From: Burkholderiales bacterium Ga0077547
GTDB lineage: Bacteria > Pseudomonadota > Gammaproteobacteria > Burkholderiales > Burkholderiaceae_C
Direction of reading: 5' to 3'
Length of the DNA stretch: 64,000 bases
Assembly: GCA_001464195.1 (NCBI GenBank)
Contig: LNEY01000032.1
Span: 119,075-183,074 of the forward strand
Positions 1 through 12,426 of this stretch are shown piece by piece. The notes beneath the pieces are model-generated. The model worked only from the letters and a program-made list of their open reading frames with translations. It did no database searches and was not told the origin of the DNA. The translations under genes and the position numbers were made by a program. Every line of letters begins with the position of its first letter. Position 1 is the stretch's first letter.

Positions 1-107
1 GCGCCTTCGCAGGCCAGTTTGCTGCATCGATGGTGGCGTCGCGTGGCTACGATGTCGTGCGTGCAATCTGGCGCGCCGTGCTGCCATGCTGCTTCCGAGG
101 ACGGTCT

Positions 108-1799
108 ATGCCTACCTGGCTCGAAAAACTGAACCAACACTTCCCGCTGCGCTACTCGGTGTGGTTGCTCTGCGCCGTCGGCCTCGTGCTGAGCCTGTCG
201 CTGTCGTTGATGATGAAGATGCCCAGTGGCTGGGATTGGGTGCTGCCACTGACCTTCGCGGGGCTGGTGCTGCTGGGTTTGCGCGATACCTTGCAGGGCA
301 CGCACTCGGTGCTGCGCAACTACCCGGTCATCGGGCACATGCGCTACCTGTTCGAGTTCATCCGCCCGGAGATTCGCCAGTACTTCATCGAGGGCGACAA
401 CGAGGCCGCCCCGTTTTCGCGACAGCAACGCTCCCTGGTCTACCAGCGCGCCAAGGGCGAGCCCGACAAGCGGCCATTCGGCACCCAGCGGGATGTGGGC
501 GCACAAGGCTACGAGTGGATCAATCACTCGATGCAGCCCACGCAACTGCCCACGCACGATTTCCGCGTCGTCATCGGCGCCCACCACGATGACCCGAACC
601 ATCCGCCCCTCAACCGCGGTACGCCGTGCACCCAACCCTACAGCGCCAGCGTCTTCAACATTTCGGCCATGAGCTTCGGCGCGCTGTCAGCGAATGCGAT
701 CCTGGCGCTGAATGCCGGTGCCAAGCGCGGCGGCTTCGCGCACGACACCGGTGAGGGCTCGATCAGCCGCTACCACCGTGGCACCGATCCCGAGGGCGGC
801 GGCGACCTGATCTGGGAGATCGGCTCGGGCTACTTCGGCTGCCGCCACCCCGACGGCAGCTTCAACGCAGACCTGTTTGCCACCAACGCGCAGCTGGCAC
901 AGGTCAAGATGATCGAGATCAAGCTGAGCCAGGGTGCCAAGCCGGGCCACGGCGGTGTGTTGCCCGGCCCCAAGGTGACGCCCGAGATTGCCGAGGCGCG
1001 GGGGGTGCCGCCGTGGGTCGATTGCGTCAGCCCGGCCAGGCACAGCGCCTTCTCGACGCCCATCGAGATGATGCAATTCATTGATCGCCTTCGCGTCCTG
1101 TCCGGCGGCAAGCCGGTCGGCTTCAAGCTGTGCATCGGTCACCCCTGGGAATGGTTCGCGATGGCCAAGGCGATGCTCGCCACCGGCATCACGCCAGACT
1201 TCATCGTCGTCGACGGCGGTGAGGGTGGCACCGGTGCGGCACCGCTCGAGTTCACCGACCACGTGGGCGCGCCGCTGCAGGAAGGGCTGCTGCTGGTGCA
1301 CAACACCCTGGTCGGCCTGAACCTGCGGCACCGGGTGAAGATCGGCTGCGCGGGCAAGGTGGTCAGCGCCTTCGACATCGCGCGCACCATGGCGCTGGGC
1401 GCCGACTGGTGCAACTCGGCGCGCGGCTTCATGTTTGCGCTGGGCTGCATCCAGTCGCAGTCGTGTCACACCGGGGCCTGCCCCACCGGGGTCAGCACGC
1501 AGGACGCGCACCGGCAGCAGGCGCTGGTCGTGCCGACCAAGGCAGACCGCGTCTACCACTTTCATCAGAGCACGCTGAAGGCACTGAAAGAGCTGGTGCA
1601 GGCCGCCGGCCTCGATCACCCTGGCGCCATCACCGCCGCGCACATCGTGCGCCGCACCAACGACCACGAGGTCAAGCTGCTGAGTAACCTGTTGCCGTTC
1701 ATCCAGCCAGGCTCACTGCTCGCCGGCAATCTGTCGCACAGCGTGTACCGGCTCTACTGGCCGATGGCGCAGGCGGAAAGCTTCGCGGTCGCGATGTGA
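108..1799 (+). CDS. FMN-binding glutamate synthase family protein, membrane-anchored
   Basis: A stand-alone homologue of the glutamate synthase large-subunit FMN domain, about 563 residues. Two hydrophobic segments (about residues 18-36 and 44-58) precede the FMN-barrel domain. Cysteines 447, 453 and 458 have the 6- and 5-residue spacing of the 3Fe-4S ligands of glutamate synthase. No glutaminase domain and no small subunit are nearby, so true glutamate synthesis is unlikely; the substrate is unknown. I chose the ATG at 108 because a GAGG ribosome site lies seven bases upstream; the frame stays open back to 30 but that extension looks non-coding. The family call is firm, the role is not. Confidence 0.88.
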   Translation: MPTWLEKLNQHFPLRYSVWLLCAVGLVLSLSLSLMMKMPSGWDWVLPLTFAGLVLLGLRDTLQGTHSVLRNYPVIGHMRYLFEFIRPEIRQYFIEGDNEAAPFSRQQRSLVYQRAKGEPDKRPFGTQRDVGAQGYEWINHSMQPTQLPTHDFRVVIGAHHDDPNHPPLNRGTPCTQPYSASVFNISAMSFGALSANAILALNAGAKRGGFAHDTGEGSISRYHRGTDPEGGGDLIWEIGSGYFGCRHPDGSFNADLFATNAQLAQVKMIEIKLSQGAKPGHGGVLPGPKVTPEIAEARGVPPWVDCVSPARHSAFSTPIEMMQFIDRLRVLSGGKPVGFKLCIGHPWEWFAMAKAMLATGITPDFIVVDGGEGGTGAAPLEFTDHVGAPLQEGLLLVHNTLVGLNLRHRVKIGCAGKVVSAFDIARTMALGADWCNSARGFMFALGCIQSQSCHTGACPTGVSTQDAHRQQALVVPTKADRVYHFHQSTLKALKELVQAAGLDHPGAITAAHIVRRTNDHEVKLLSNLLPFIQPGSLLAGNLSHSVYRLYWPMAQAESFAVAM

Positions 1800-1832
1800 G
1801 CCTGGGGCAGGCGCCGATGCCGCGCCTGCGAA

Positions 1833-2453
1833 TCAGGCTGGTGGTGGCTGGCTGTCGATGAAGCTCTGACGCGCGTTCAGCTTGTCCGACAGCCGGACCA
1901 GATTCGGATACGGTCCTCGCCAGTCGATCTGCGGGAAGCGGAAGTCCAGGTACGACAGCGCGCAGCCGACCGCGATGTCGGCCAGCGTCAGGTGGATGCC
2001 GTTGCAGCACCACGGTTTGTCGGCCAAGCCCTTGCTCATGGCGGCCAGTGAGGTGTGCACCTTGCCGAACTGCCGCTGGACCCAGGCGTCACTGCGCTCG
2101 CTGTCGGCGCGACCCGCCCAGGTCAGCTCCAGCCGTGCAGCAATGGCTGCATCGAGCACGCCGTCGGCCAGGGCCTCCCAGGTGCGCACTTCGGCCCGTT
2201 CGCGGCCGCGCTCCGGGATCAGCCGACCGACCGGCGACAAGGTGTCGACGTACTCGACGATGACGCGCGAATCGAACACGGCTTCGCCGCCTTCCATCAC
2301 CAAGCAGGGCACCTTGCCCAGCGGATTCGAGGCCAGGATGACGTCGCGCGCCCAGACGTCTTCCAGTTCGAGCTGGTAGTCGAGCTTCTTTTCAGCCAGC
2401 ACGATGCGCACTTTGCGCACATAGGGGCTGGTCAGCGAGCCGATGAGTTTCAT
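1833..2453 (-). CDS. Glutathione S-transferase family protein (YibF-like)
   Basis: A 206-residue glutathione transferase. The N-terminal thioredoxin-like domain opens with the SPYVRKVRI glutathione-site pattern and is followed by the LGKVPCL loop and an all-helical C-terminal domain ending near WRGPYPNL. It most resembles the YibF-type bacterial proteins, which probably act in the cytoplasm on electrophilic compounds. It lies downstream of the pyrimidine operon on the same strand, separated by about 138 bases, so it may be a separate transcription unit. The substrate cannot be told from sequence. Confidence 0.88.
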   Translation of the reverse strand: MKLIGSLTSPYVRKVRIVLAEKKLDYQLELEDVWARDVILASNPLGKVPCLVMEGGEAVFDSRVIVEYVDTLSPVGRLIPERGRERAEVRTWEALADGVLDAAIAARLELTWAGRADSERSDAWVQRQFGKVHTSLAAMSKGLADKPWCCNGIHLTLADIAVGCALSYLDFRFPQIDWRGPYPNLVRLSDKLNARQSFIDSQPPPA

Positions 2454-2591
2454 GTTGGAGGGCGTCCAGGGGGTCGCTGAAGCGAGAGTAGGTCGGTGTA
2501 ACGCAATGCAAAAATCATTCTAACGAGGCAACTTTGCAGCAGAGCGCTGACGGGGATGGCCTCCCCGGAACCGCCAGGCCGCCGCGTCGCG

Positions 2592-3863
2592 TCAGCGCGA
2601 CAGCGTCCAGTCGACGCGGGCAGGTCGCCCGGGCAGATCGAGCTGTGACACGGCTGGCGCGCTGCCCGCGACCCGTTGGCCGCGACGCAGCACCAGCAAC
2701 CGGTTCGCCCGCAGCCGCACCGCCTCGACCACCGAGCGGGCCTGCATCAGCACCAGGTTCGCCTCGCTGCCGACGGCAATGCCGTGCCGTTCGAGTCCGA
2801 GCACCTTGGCACCGTTGACCGTCACTGCATCGAAGCAGGCCGCGGTCTGCGCCGGCGACGTCATCTGAGCCACATGCAGCCCCATCTGCGCCACTTCCAG
2901 CATGTCGGCCGACCCCAGCGGGTACCACGGGTCCATCACGCAGTCGTGACCGAAGGCCACGTTCACACCGGCAGCCATCAGCTCGGGCACGCGGGTGATG
3001 CCGCGGCGCTTCGGGTAGGTGTCGTGACGGCCTTGCAACGTGATGTTGATCAGCGGGTTGGCGACCACCTGCACCTGCGCCTCGGCCATCAGCGGGATCA
3101 GCTTGGACACGTAGTAGTTGTCCATCGAATGCATCGAGGTCAGGTGCGAGCCGGTGACGCGACCGTGCAGGCCGAGCCGCTGGGTGTGGAACGCCAGCGT
3201 CTCGATGTGGCGGCTCATCGGGTCGTCGCTTTCGTCGCAGTGCATGTCCACCCGCAGCCCGCGCTCGGCAGCCAGCTCACAGAGGATGCGGATGCTTTCG
3301 GCGCCCTGGTCAGAAGTGCGCTCGAAGTGCGGGATGCCGCCGACCACGTCGACGCCCTTGTCGAGCGCGCGCTTCAGGTTGGCCAGCGCATTCGGCGAGC
3401 GCAGCAGGCCGTCTTGCGGAAACGCGACCAGTTGCAAATCGAGGTAATGCGCCACCTGCTGCTTCACCTGCAACAGCGCGTCTACCGCCAGCAGACGGTC
3501 GTCGCACACGTCCACATGCGTGCGGATCGCCAACAGTCCCTTGGCCACCGCCCAGTCGCAGTACTGCAGCGCACGCTCGACCAGCGCGTCTTGCGTCAGG
3601 TGCGGCTTCAGCTCGCCCCACAGCACGATGCCTTCGAGCAGCGTGCCGCTGGCGTTGACCCGAGGCAGGCCGTAGCTCAGCGTCGAGTCCATGTGGAAAT
3701 GCGCATCGACGAACGATGGCGCCAGCAGCTGGCCGGCCGCATCGACCTCCGGCGTGCCTTCGGGCGCCGACAGGCCATGGCCGATCGCCGCAATGCGCCC
3801 GTCCTGCACCAGCACATCGATGCCGCTGCGCCCATCGGGCAGCGTGGCGTGGCGGATCAGCAT
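2592..3863 (-). CDS. codA: Cytosine deaminase-type amidohydrolase
   Basis: A 423-residue amidohydrolase of the CodA type, expected to deaminate cytosine (or a close analogue such as isoguanine) to uracil. Metal ligands are visible: HFH at residues 55-57, the later THVDVCDD and HCDESDD motifs, and the GHDCVMDPW segment. The AFPQDG segment is typical of this family. It starts two bases after the stop of the uracil phosphoribosyltransferase gene, so it is the last gene of the URC1-URC4-upp operon. The context supports a role feeding uracil into that pathway. Creatinine or N-isopropylammelide deaminases are relatives, so the exact substrate is inferred. Confidence 0.82.
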   Translation of the reverse strand: MLIRHATLPDGRSGIDVLVQDGRIAAIGHGLSAPEGTPEVDAAGQLLAPSFVDAHFHMDSTLSYGLPRVNASGTLLEGIVLWGELKPHLTQDALVERALQYCDWAVAKGLLAIRTHVDVCDDRLLAVDALLQVKQQVAHYLDLQLVAFPQDGLLRSPNALANLKRALDKGVDVVGGIPHFERTSDQGAESIRILCELAAERGLRVDMHCDESDDPMSRHIETLAFHTQRLGLHGRVTGSHLTSMHSMDNYYVSKLIPLMAEAQVQVVANPLINITLQGRHDTYPKRRGITRVPELMAAGVNVAFGHDCVMDPWYPLGSADMLEVAQMGLHVAQMTSPAQTAACFDAVTVNGAKVLGLERHGIAVGSEANLVLMQARSVVEAVRLRANRLLVLRRGQRVAGSAPAVSQLDLPGRPARVDWTLSR

Positions 3864-3865
3864 GG

Positions 3866-4498
<633 letters not shown>

Positions 4499-4517
4499 GG
4501 GCGCCTCGTTCGATGGA

Positions 4518-5793
4518 TCAGAAAACCGTGCCGTCGCTGTCGATCAAAAGCGGCGGTGAGCCGTCGCGCAGTTCCCTAGCAATCTCCCGGCCTGCCGCCC
4601 AGGTGCCGCCTTCGAGGATGCAGGCAAGCGGCATCTCGTCGGCCGTCTTGCCCAGCCGCGCCCGCACCAGCGGCGCCAACTCGTCGATCAGCGACACCGT
4701 CAGCGCGCGCCATTCGATGATGAATTCATCGGACACCTTCCAGCGCTTTTGCAGCAGGCGCGGGTCACGCGGCACGATCACGCCGCCGTCGAGCAGCAGC
4801 CCGCCGTTGCGGTATTCGGGCAGGCCGGTCAGCGCGTCGAGGCCGGTCACCCTCACGCCGGCCCACATCAACGGTTCGAGCAGCGAATAGCTCAGCCACT
4901 GGCTCAGCTTGTGAAACGGAACCCAGTCGTCGGTGGTGCCGTGGCCGCCGGCTGACTTCGACTCGCCGCCGGCCCAGCGGTGCGGCCACACGTCACCGAG
5001 CGGCACGCCTTGCAGCATGCTGCCGGTCTGCCAGATCGACGAGAACGCATCGAGCACGGCGCGCAACACCTGGGCTGCACTGACCTCTTGGGTGGCGGCT
5101 GTGCTGTCTGCGGTTCGCGTCAAGTGATCGAACAGCGCGCCGGGCCGGCCCGCCAGCCCCTGGTCGGCAGTGAGCGCGGCGCCCAGGCGATTCAGCAGGG
5201 CCACGCGACCTTCCAGGCCGACCAGCGGATGGCTGCTGCTGACTTGGAAGCTGCTGCGCAGCGCCGCCACATCGAGCCGTTGCAGGGCCGAGGCATCTGC
5301 CCGCAGCGGGTCGCCCGGCGTATCGGAAAACAGCCCCTGCTGGAATGCATGCCAGCTGGCCACGCCCAGTCCTTCGGAGCGCGTGTAGGTCTGCCCGCTG
5401 TCGGCCTCGACGTAGCGCCAGTCGGGGCCCGCGCCGGCGTCGAGCAGCACGCTGACCACCGTCAGGTCGATGCGCGCGCGGGCCTGGTCGGCCGTGCTGC
5501 GGCCAGCCATTGCGGCATCCATCGCCGCCTTGCGATCGACCCCGCCGGACTCGAAATGGCGCCAGCGGCTGTGAAACGGAATCTGCAGGTCCGGATAGGC
5601 GGCTCGCGTCACGCGTTCGACGCGGGCGGCCACTTCATCGAGCCGGTTGCGGTCGAGCATGAAGTTCGGTGAGCGCCCTTCGCTCACGGCCCGGGTGATC
5701 GCAGCGCAGCGCCGCCGGATCGTGGCCGGGTCGCGCAGCACGCTGACTGCATCGCGGCCGTGCGGCGCGCTTGCTGCGTCGGTCCCCCCAGCC

Positions 5794-5801
<8 letters not shown>
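4518..5801 (-). CDS. URC4/urg3 family protein (DUF1688), uracil catabolism
   Basis: A 427-residue DUF1688 protein, the family of URC4 of Lachancea kluyveri and urg3 of Schizosaccharomyces, needed for growth on uracil as nitrogen source by the URC route. Family-like blocks include the [10 protein letters not shown] segment near residue 80, the [13 protein letters not shown] block in the middle and the [14 protein letters not shown] block near the C-terminus. Its catalytic activity is not established by sequence. Its start overlaps the end of the URC1 gene by eight bases, showing tight operon coupling. The family call is from recognition and context. Confidence 0.85.
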
Positions 5802-7113
<1,312 letters not shown>

Positions 7114-7194
7114 GGGTGTGCGGCGCGAGGAGTCCCCCGTGGCTGAGCATAAGGGGCGCCGGGTGCGGCGGCCGGACCGAACGGCCTCACCGCC

Positions 7195-8613
<1,419 letters not shown>

Positions 8614-8615
8614 GG

Positions 8616-9005
8616 GTGGCTAAGCGTCGCTTCAGATCAAGCAACTGCGGCTTAGCGATCCAGTTTCTTGCTGCTTTTTTGGTATCTGCGTGCGGAGTCT
8701 CAAAGGCGAACACAGAGCGTCTTTGCCCGACTGTCGCAGAGCAAAGCACGGACGAAGGCAATTGGAAAATTCCTGAAGAAGCCTTCACCGAGCAAGCTGC
8801 CAGACGTGAAGTGCGCAAACTGAACCGGCTCTTGGGGGTTGACGGGCTCGCCGCCGAAGCTGTGGCGTGGGAAACATTTTTTATCGTGATTGAAGGTTGG
8901 TATCTCAAGCGACAGGCGCTTTCAGAGCAATCGCGGGGCGAGCCGGGCGTTGCTATGGCTGACTTCTGTGCTTTTCTAAAGCACCGAGCATTTGTCCGTC
9001 ACTGA
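8616..9005 (+). CDS. Small putative lipoprotein, function unknown
   Basis: A reading frame of about 129 residues not matched to any family I recognise. From the GTG at 8616 the N-terminus is basic (VAKRRFR), then hydrophobic, ending in a lipobox V-S-A-C at about residues 24-27, so a lipid-anchored periplasmic protein is predicted. The rest has a WKIPEEAF block, a long helix-like AARREVRKLNRLLG segment, and an aromatic block WETFFIVIEGWYLKR. Base use is noticeably less GC-rich than in purB. It begins just behind the purB stop; a TTG at 8610 is the alternative start. No clear ribosome site is seen. Confidence 0.5.
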   Translation: MAKRRFRSSNCGLAIQFLAAFLVSACGVSKANTERLCPTVAEQSTDEGNWKIPEEAFTEQAARREVRKLNRLLGVDGLAAEAVAWETFFIVIEGWYLKRQALSEQSRGEPGVAMADFCAFLKHRAFVRH

Positions 9006-9097
9006 GGACGTCTCGCTGCCTGGGTCTGCGCCGATGTCGGCTTGCCCAGAGGCGCAGTTCAGATGGCAGATGGCGTGCCGGCCGTCGGGCGAAGTAT

Positions 9098-9118
9098 TGG
9101 TACTTCTATGCGGTACCA
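9098..9118. promoter_or_regulatory. Inverted repeat, candidate HicB operator
   Basis: TGGTAC (9098-9103) and GTACCA (9113-9118) are perfect 6-base inverted arms around a 9-base spacer, ending seven bases before the hicA start. HicB proteins with C-terminal DNA-binding domains repress their own operons at such sites, so autoregulation is plausible. This is inference from position and symmetry. Confidence 0.4.
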
Positions 9119-9125
9119 TTGACAC

Positions 9126-9380
9126 ATGCGACGGAAGCACCAGCGCACCCTCGAACTGATCTTCTCGCGACCCACCAGTGGCAACGTGCCGTGGCGCGAC
9201 ATCGAGGCGCTGTTCGCCGAGTTGGGTGCCGAAGTCAGCGAGCGGGAAGGCAGTCGCGTTGCCGTAGTCTTGTTTGAGGAGGTTCGGGTGTTTCACCGAC
9301 CGCACCCGTCTCCGCACACCGACAAGGGCGCGATTGCCAGCATTCGCAAGTGGTTGGAACAGCACGGAGTCGAGCCATGA
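9126..9380 (+). CDS. hicA: HicA family toxin-like protein
   Basis: An 84-residue protein of the HicA type (dsRBD-like mRNA interferase fold), first gene of a toxin-antitoxin pair. It has the usual IEALFAELGAE helix, an EGSRV strand and the HRPHP element followed by a closing helix IRKWLEQHG. In classical HicA the GS is followed by the catalytic histidine; here arginine stands there, as in a common subclass of HicA-like proteins, so nuclease activity is uncertain. The stop overlaps the hicB start in an ATGA, the standard coupling for such pairs. Confidence 0.8.
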   Translation: MRRKHQRTLELIFSRPTSGNVPWRDIEALFAELGAEVSEREGSRVAVVLFEEVRVFHRPHPSPHTDKGAIASIRKWLEQHGVEP

Positions 9381-9712
9381 ACACCATGACTGTGGACGGG
9401 TACCACGCCAAGATCGAATACGACGACGATCTGGAACTCTTTCGGGGAGAGATTCTTGGCCTCAGCGGCGGCGCGGATTTCTACGGCAAGAACCCGAAAG
9501 AACTGCGTGCCGAGTTCAAGAAGTCCCTTCAGGTGTTTCTGGCGGTGTGCGAGGAAAAAGGCATCGCGCCGCGCCGCCACTTCTCGGGCAAGTTCAACCT
9601 GCGCATTTCGCCTGAGCTGCACGAGAAGCTGGCGATCGAAGCGCAGGCTCAGGGCAAGAGCATCAACACGCTGGCTCAAGAGGCATTGCAAGAGCGGGTC
9701 GCGTCTTCATGA
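9377..9712 (+). CDS. hicB: HicB family antitoxin
   Basis: A 111-residue HicB-type antitoxin. The N-terminal part ([21 protein letters not shown]) is the degenerate RNase-H-like fold that binds HicA; the C-terminal part ([17 protein letters not shown]...[10 protein letters not shown]) is a ribbon-helix-helix DNA-binding domain of the Arc/CopG kind. I start it at the ATG at 9377, inside the hicA stop, rather than the upstream in-frame ATG at 9350, because the overlap and the conserved N-terminus fit. Its own stop overlaps the pyrF start. Confidence 0.86.
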   Translation: MNTMTVDGYHAKIEYDDDLELFRGEILGLSGGADFYGKNPKELRAEFKKSLQVFLAVCEEKGIAPRRHFSGKFNLRISPELHEKLAIEAQAQGKSINTLAQEALQERVASS

Positions 9713-10551
9713 CTTTTCTTGACCAACTCGCTGCCGCCGAGTCCCTGAACAACTCCCTGCTTTGCATCGGCCTTGACCCCGAGCCGTCGAAGTTTCCTGG
9801 CGCCTGGAAAGGCGATGCTAGCCGCATCTTCGACTTTTGCGCGGCCATCGTCGATGCGACGAAGGACCTGGCGATCGCCTTCAAGCCGCAGATCGCCTAC
9901 TTCGCGGCGCACCGCGCCGAGGACCAACTGGAAGCGCTGATCGCGCACATCCATGCGGTGGCACCTAGCGTGCCGGTGATCCTCGATGCCAAGCGCGGCG
10001 ACATTGGCAGCACCGCGCAGCAGTACGCCCGCGAGGCCTTCGAGCGCTACCGGGCCGACGCGGTGACGTTGTCGCCGTTCATGGGGCACGACTCGATCGA
10101 GCCTTATCTGGACTATGCGGACAAGGGGCTCATCTTGTTGTGCCGCACGTCGAACCCCGGCGGCTCGGACTTGCAGGCGCAGCGCCTCGTCGGTGCCGAT
10201 GGGCAACCCGGCGATCTGCTGTACGAGCACATCGCACGGCTGGCGCAGGGGCCGTGGAACCGCACCGGCCAGTTGGGTCTGGTGGTGGGAGCCACGTTTC
10301 CGGCCGAGATCGCGCGTGTGCGTGAGCTGGCGCCCACGCTGCCGCTGTTGATCCCCGGCGTGGGTGCGCAGGGCGGTGATGCGGCGGCGACGGTGCGGGC
10401 AGGCTGGCGCGCGCAGAACGGCAAAACCACGGGCCCGATCGCGGTCAACTCGTCGCGTGCGGTGCTGTACGCGAGCGCTGGCGACGACTTTGCCGAAGCC
10501 GCGCGCCGCGTGGCTGATGCCACTCGCTTGCAGTTGAACAGCGCACGCTGA
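9709..10551 (+). CDS. pyrF: Orotidine 5'-phosphate decarboxylase (type 2)
   Basis: A 280-residue OMP decarboxylase, the last step of UMP synthesis. Catalytic segment [11 protein letters not shown] near residues 90-100 holds the Lys/Asp array; the length and the [11 protein letters not shown] block fit the longer type-2 enzymes seen in mycobacteria and many betaproteobacteria. The start ATG overlaps the hicB stop (ATGA), so it appears translationally coupled to a toxin-antitoxin pair. In the same window the URC operon degrades pyrimidines. Confidence 0.94.
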   Translation: MTFLDQLAAAESLNNSLLCIGLDPEPSKFPGAWKGDASRIFDFCAAIVDATKDLAIAFKPQIAYFAAHRAEDQLEALIAHIHAVAPSVPVILDAKRGDIGSTAQQYAREAFERYRADAVTLSPFMGHDSIEPYLDYADKGLILLCRTSNPGGSDLQAQRLVGADGQPGDLLYEHIARLAQGPWNRTGQLGLVVGATFPAEIARVRELAPTLPLLIPGVGAQGGDAAATVRAGWRAQNGKTTGPIAVNSSRAVLYASAGDDFAEAARRVADATRLQLNSAR

Positions 10552-10593
10552 GGGCTTGGGGCTGACCCCGTCGCTGGGCTCGGCGCCGCGCGA

Positions 10594-12309
10594 TCAGTCC
10601 AGGCTGACCTCTGCCCGCACGATGCCGGCGCGATCGGCACGCGCAGTCAGCGCCAGCCGCGTGCCTTGCGGCGCCCGCACCACCCATTCGCCAACGGCCC
10701 GGTCGGGGGTCGCGTTGTGAGCGCCGTAGCGACCCAGCAAGGACACGTCCGGCGCATGGCCTTCGAGCTGCGGACCTTCGTGGCGCAGCTTGCCGCTGAC
10801 CAGCGAGACGGCTGGATCCGGGCTGCCGTTGATCTCGGGCAGGTGCAGCTCGAACATCACGCCTCGCACCACCTTGCGCTCCAGCGCGCGCTTGCTGATG
10901 TAGCAGGGCAGCCAGCCGCTGTTGGCCACGGCCAGCCGCACGCGCCAGGTGTCGGGTCCGAGGGCGCGCACTTCGGTGCGCAGCAGCTCCAGCTTCGGCA
11001 AGCTCAGCGCCACCTGCGTCATCCACGCGGGGAAGCGCGCGGCCTCGCGCTCGCGCAGGTGTGGCGGCGGGTTGCGCCAGTAGTTCTGGTGGTCCCAGCC
11101 GCCGATCTCCACCGCACCGAGCTGCGGGTGCTGGAATGGCCGCCACGCCGCATACGCCTGGCCGCCGCACTGCTCGTCGCTCCACTTCAGCAGCTTCAGG
11201 TCATCGGCCACGGGGTGCTCGCGGTACCAGTCGATCCACGGGTAGCCGGTGATGCCGGCCTCGGCGTTCGGCGACCAGATCTCCACCGTCCAGAACAGCA
11301 TGCCCAGGTGTTCATAGGCCCAGTCCTGCGTGCCGGTGATGATTTCCTTCGGGTGGTACTTGAACTCGTGCCAGGCGCTCACCGCCGGGTAGCCGGTCAG
11401 CTTGGCGCCGAGCGCGCTGAAGCGCTTGAACGACCACAGGTCCTCCGGGATCATGTCGTCGTCGCTGTGCGTGCCCATCGGTCGCAGGATCACGCCGCTG
11501 TGGGTGTGGAAGCTGATCACCGTGCCGATGTTCGGGTGGTTGGTGATGAAGTCCACCATCGCGCGCACCTCGGGCTCGCTGGTGGGGTAGGGGCCTGCGC
11601 CCGGCTGCTCGTGTTCCTGCCGCCACTGCGACGGGAAATTGCGGTTCAAATCCAAGCCCTCGGCATCGGGGTTCACCTTGACGGTCAAGCCGTCGTACTG
11701 CTGCAGCGTGCCTTCAGGCATCACGCGGTAGTACTCGCCGCCGAACTCGCCGGGCTCGCGCGCCACCATCATCCGTGGGTCCAGCGCGCTGCATTTGTAG
11801 CCGCCGTGCGGGTCGGGGATGCGCATCATCAGCACCCGGCCGTCGCCGTCGATGTCTTCGACCGTCAGGCCGTCGACCGCGGCTTCTTCATACGGGTAAC
11901 GCCGCGTCGACGAGCGGATGTGACGCGGCCGGTCGGCCAGTGCCAGCTCGGCACCGTCGGGGTTGAGCCGCGGGCACAGGTAAACGACACGGGTGTCGAG
12001 CAGCTGGGTGATCTGGCGGTCGCTGCCATGGCCAGTGACCAGCTGATGCAGGTAGTACAGGCAGGCGGTGCTGGCGCACAGCTCAGCCGCGTGGATGTTG
12101 CCGTCGGCCCAGAACGCGGGCTTGTCGGTGTCGATACCGGTGGCCGCATTCGTCACCACGACAACCCAGATGTCGCGGCCCTCGTGGCTCTTGCCGATCG
12201 ACGCGACCGACACCAGTCCGGGATAGGCGGCGGCGTAGTCGGTCAGCAGCTGCGTCAGCGCGTCGTAGCGGTAGAAGATGTCGAAGCGGGGGTGTGGCGT
12301 GGCGCTCAT
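10594..12309 (-). CDS. M14 family zinc carboxypeptidase
   Basis: A 571-residue metallocarboxypeptidase-like protein. The zinc ligands HxxE are at H73 and E76 (NIHAAE) and a third histidine is in the SFHTHSG block. The LNPDGAEL segment matches the asparagine-arginine substrate loop region of M14 enzymes. The C-terminal third (from about residue 430) is a separate beta-rich region. No signal peptide is visible, so it is probably cytoplasmic. It converges on pyrF with a 42-base gap. Substrate unknown. Confidence 0.85.
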   Translation of the reverse strand: MSATPHPRFDIFYRYDALTQLLTDYAAAYPGLVSVASIGKSHEGRDIWVVVVTNAATGIDTDKPAFWADGNIHAAELCASTACLYYLHQLVTGHGSDRQITQLLDTRVVYLCPRLNPDGAELALADRPRHIRSSTRRYPYEEAAVDGLTVEDIDGDGRVLMMRIPDPHGGYKCSALDPRMMVAREPGEFGGEYYRVMPEGTLQQYDGLTVKVNPDAEGLDLNRNFPSQWRQEHEQPGAGPYPTSEPEVRAMVDFITNHPNIGTVISFHTHSGVILRPMGTHSDDDMIPEDLWSFKRFSALGAKLTGYPAVSAWHEFKYHPKEIITGTQDWAYEHLGMLFWTVEIWSPNAEAGITGYPWIDWYREHPVADDLKLLKWSDEQCGGQAYAAWRPFQHPQLGAVEIGGWDHQNYWRNPPPHLREREAARFPAWMTQVALSLPKLELLRTEVRALGPDTWRVRLAVANSGWLPCYISKRALERKVVRGVMFELHLPEINGSPDPAVSLVSGKLRHEGPQLEGHAPDVSLLGRYGAHNATPDRAVGEWVVRAPQGTRLALTARADRAGIVRAEVSLD

Positions 12310-12426
12310 CGGCGAGGATTCGAAAGGACACGGCTGTCAGTATCGGGCACACGTAACATCCAGAGCGATTTCGAAGGGCAGCTTTGCGCTGCTTCGTTGC
12401 CTCTTGCGGATTTTGAAGCGGTGCTC

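Noticed and set aside
10558..10569. GGGG-CTGA-CCCC hairpin between pyrF and the carboxypeptidase gene
   Set aside because: The stem is only four bases with no T-run on either strand, too weak to call a terminator.
10666..12426. 587-codon N-terminal extension of the beta-helix protein frame
   Set aside because: It is the antisense shadow of the carboxypeptidase gene; composition is histidine/valine/arginine-rich and the membrane anchor at 12427 marks the real start.
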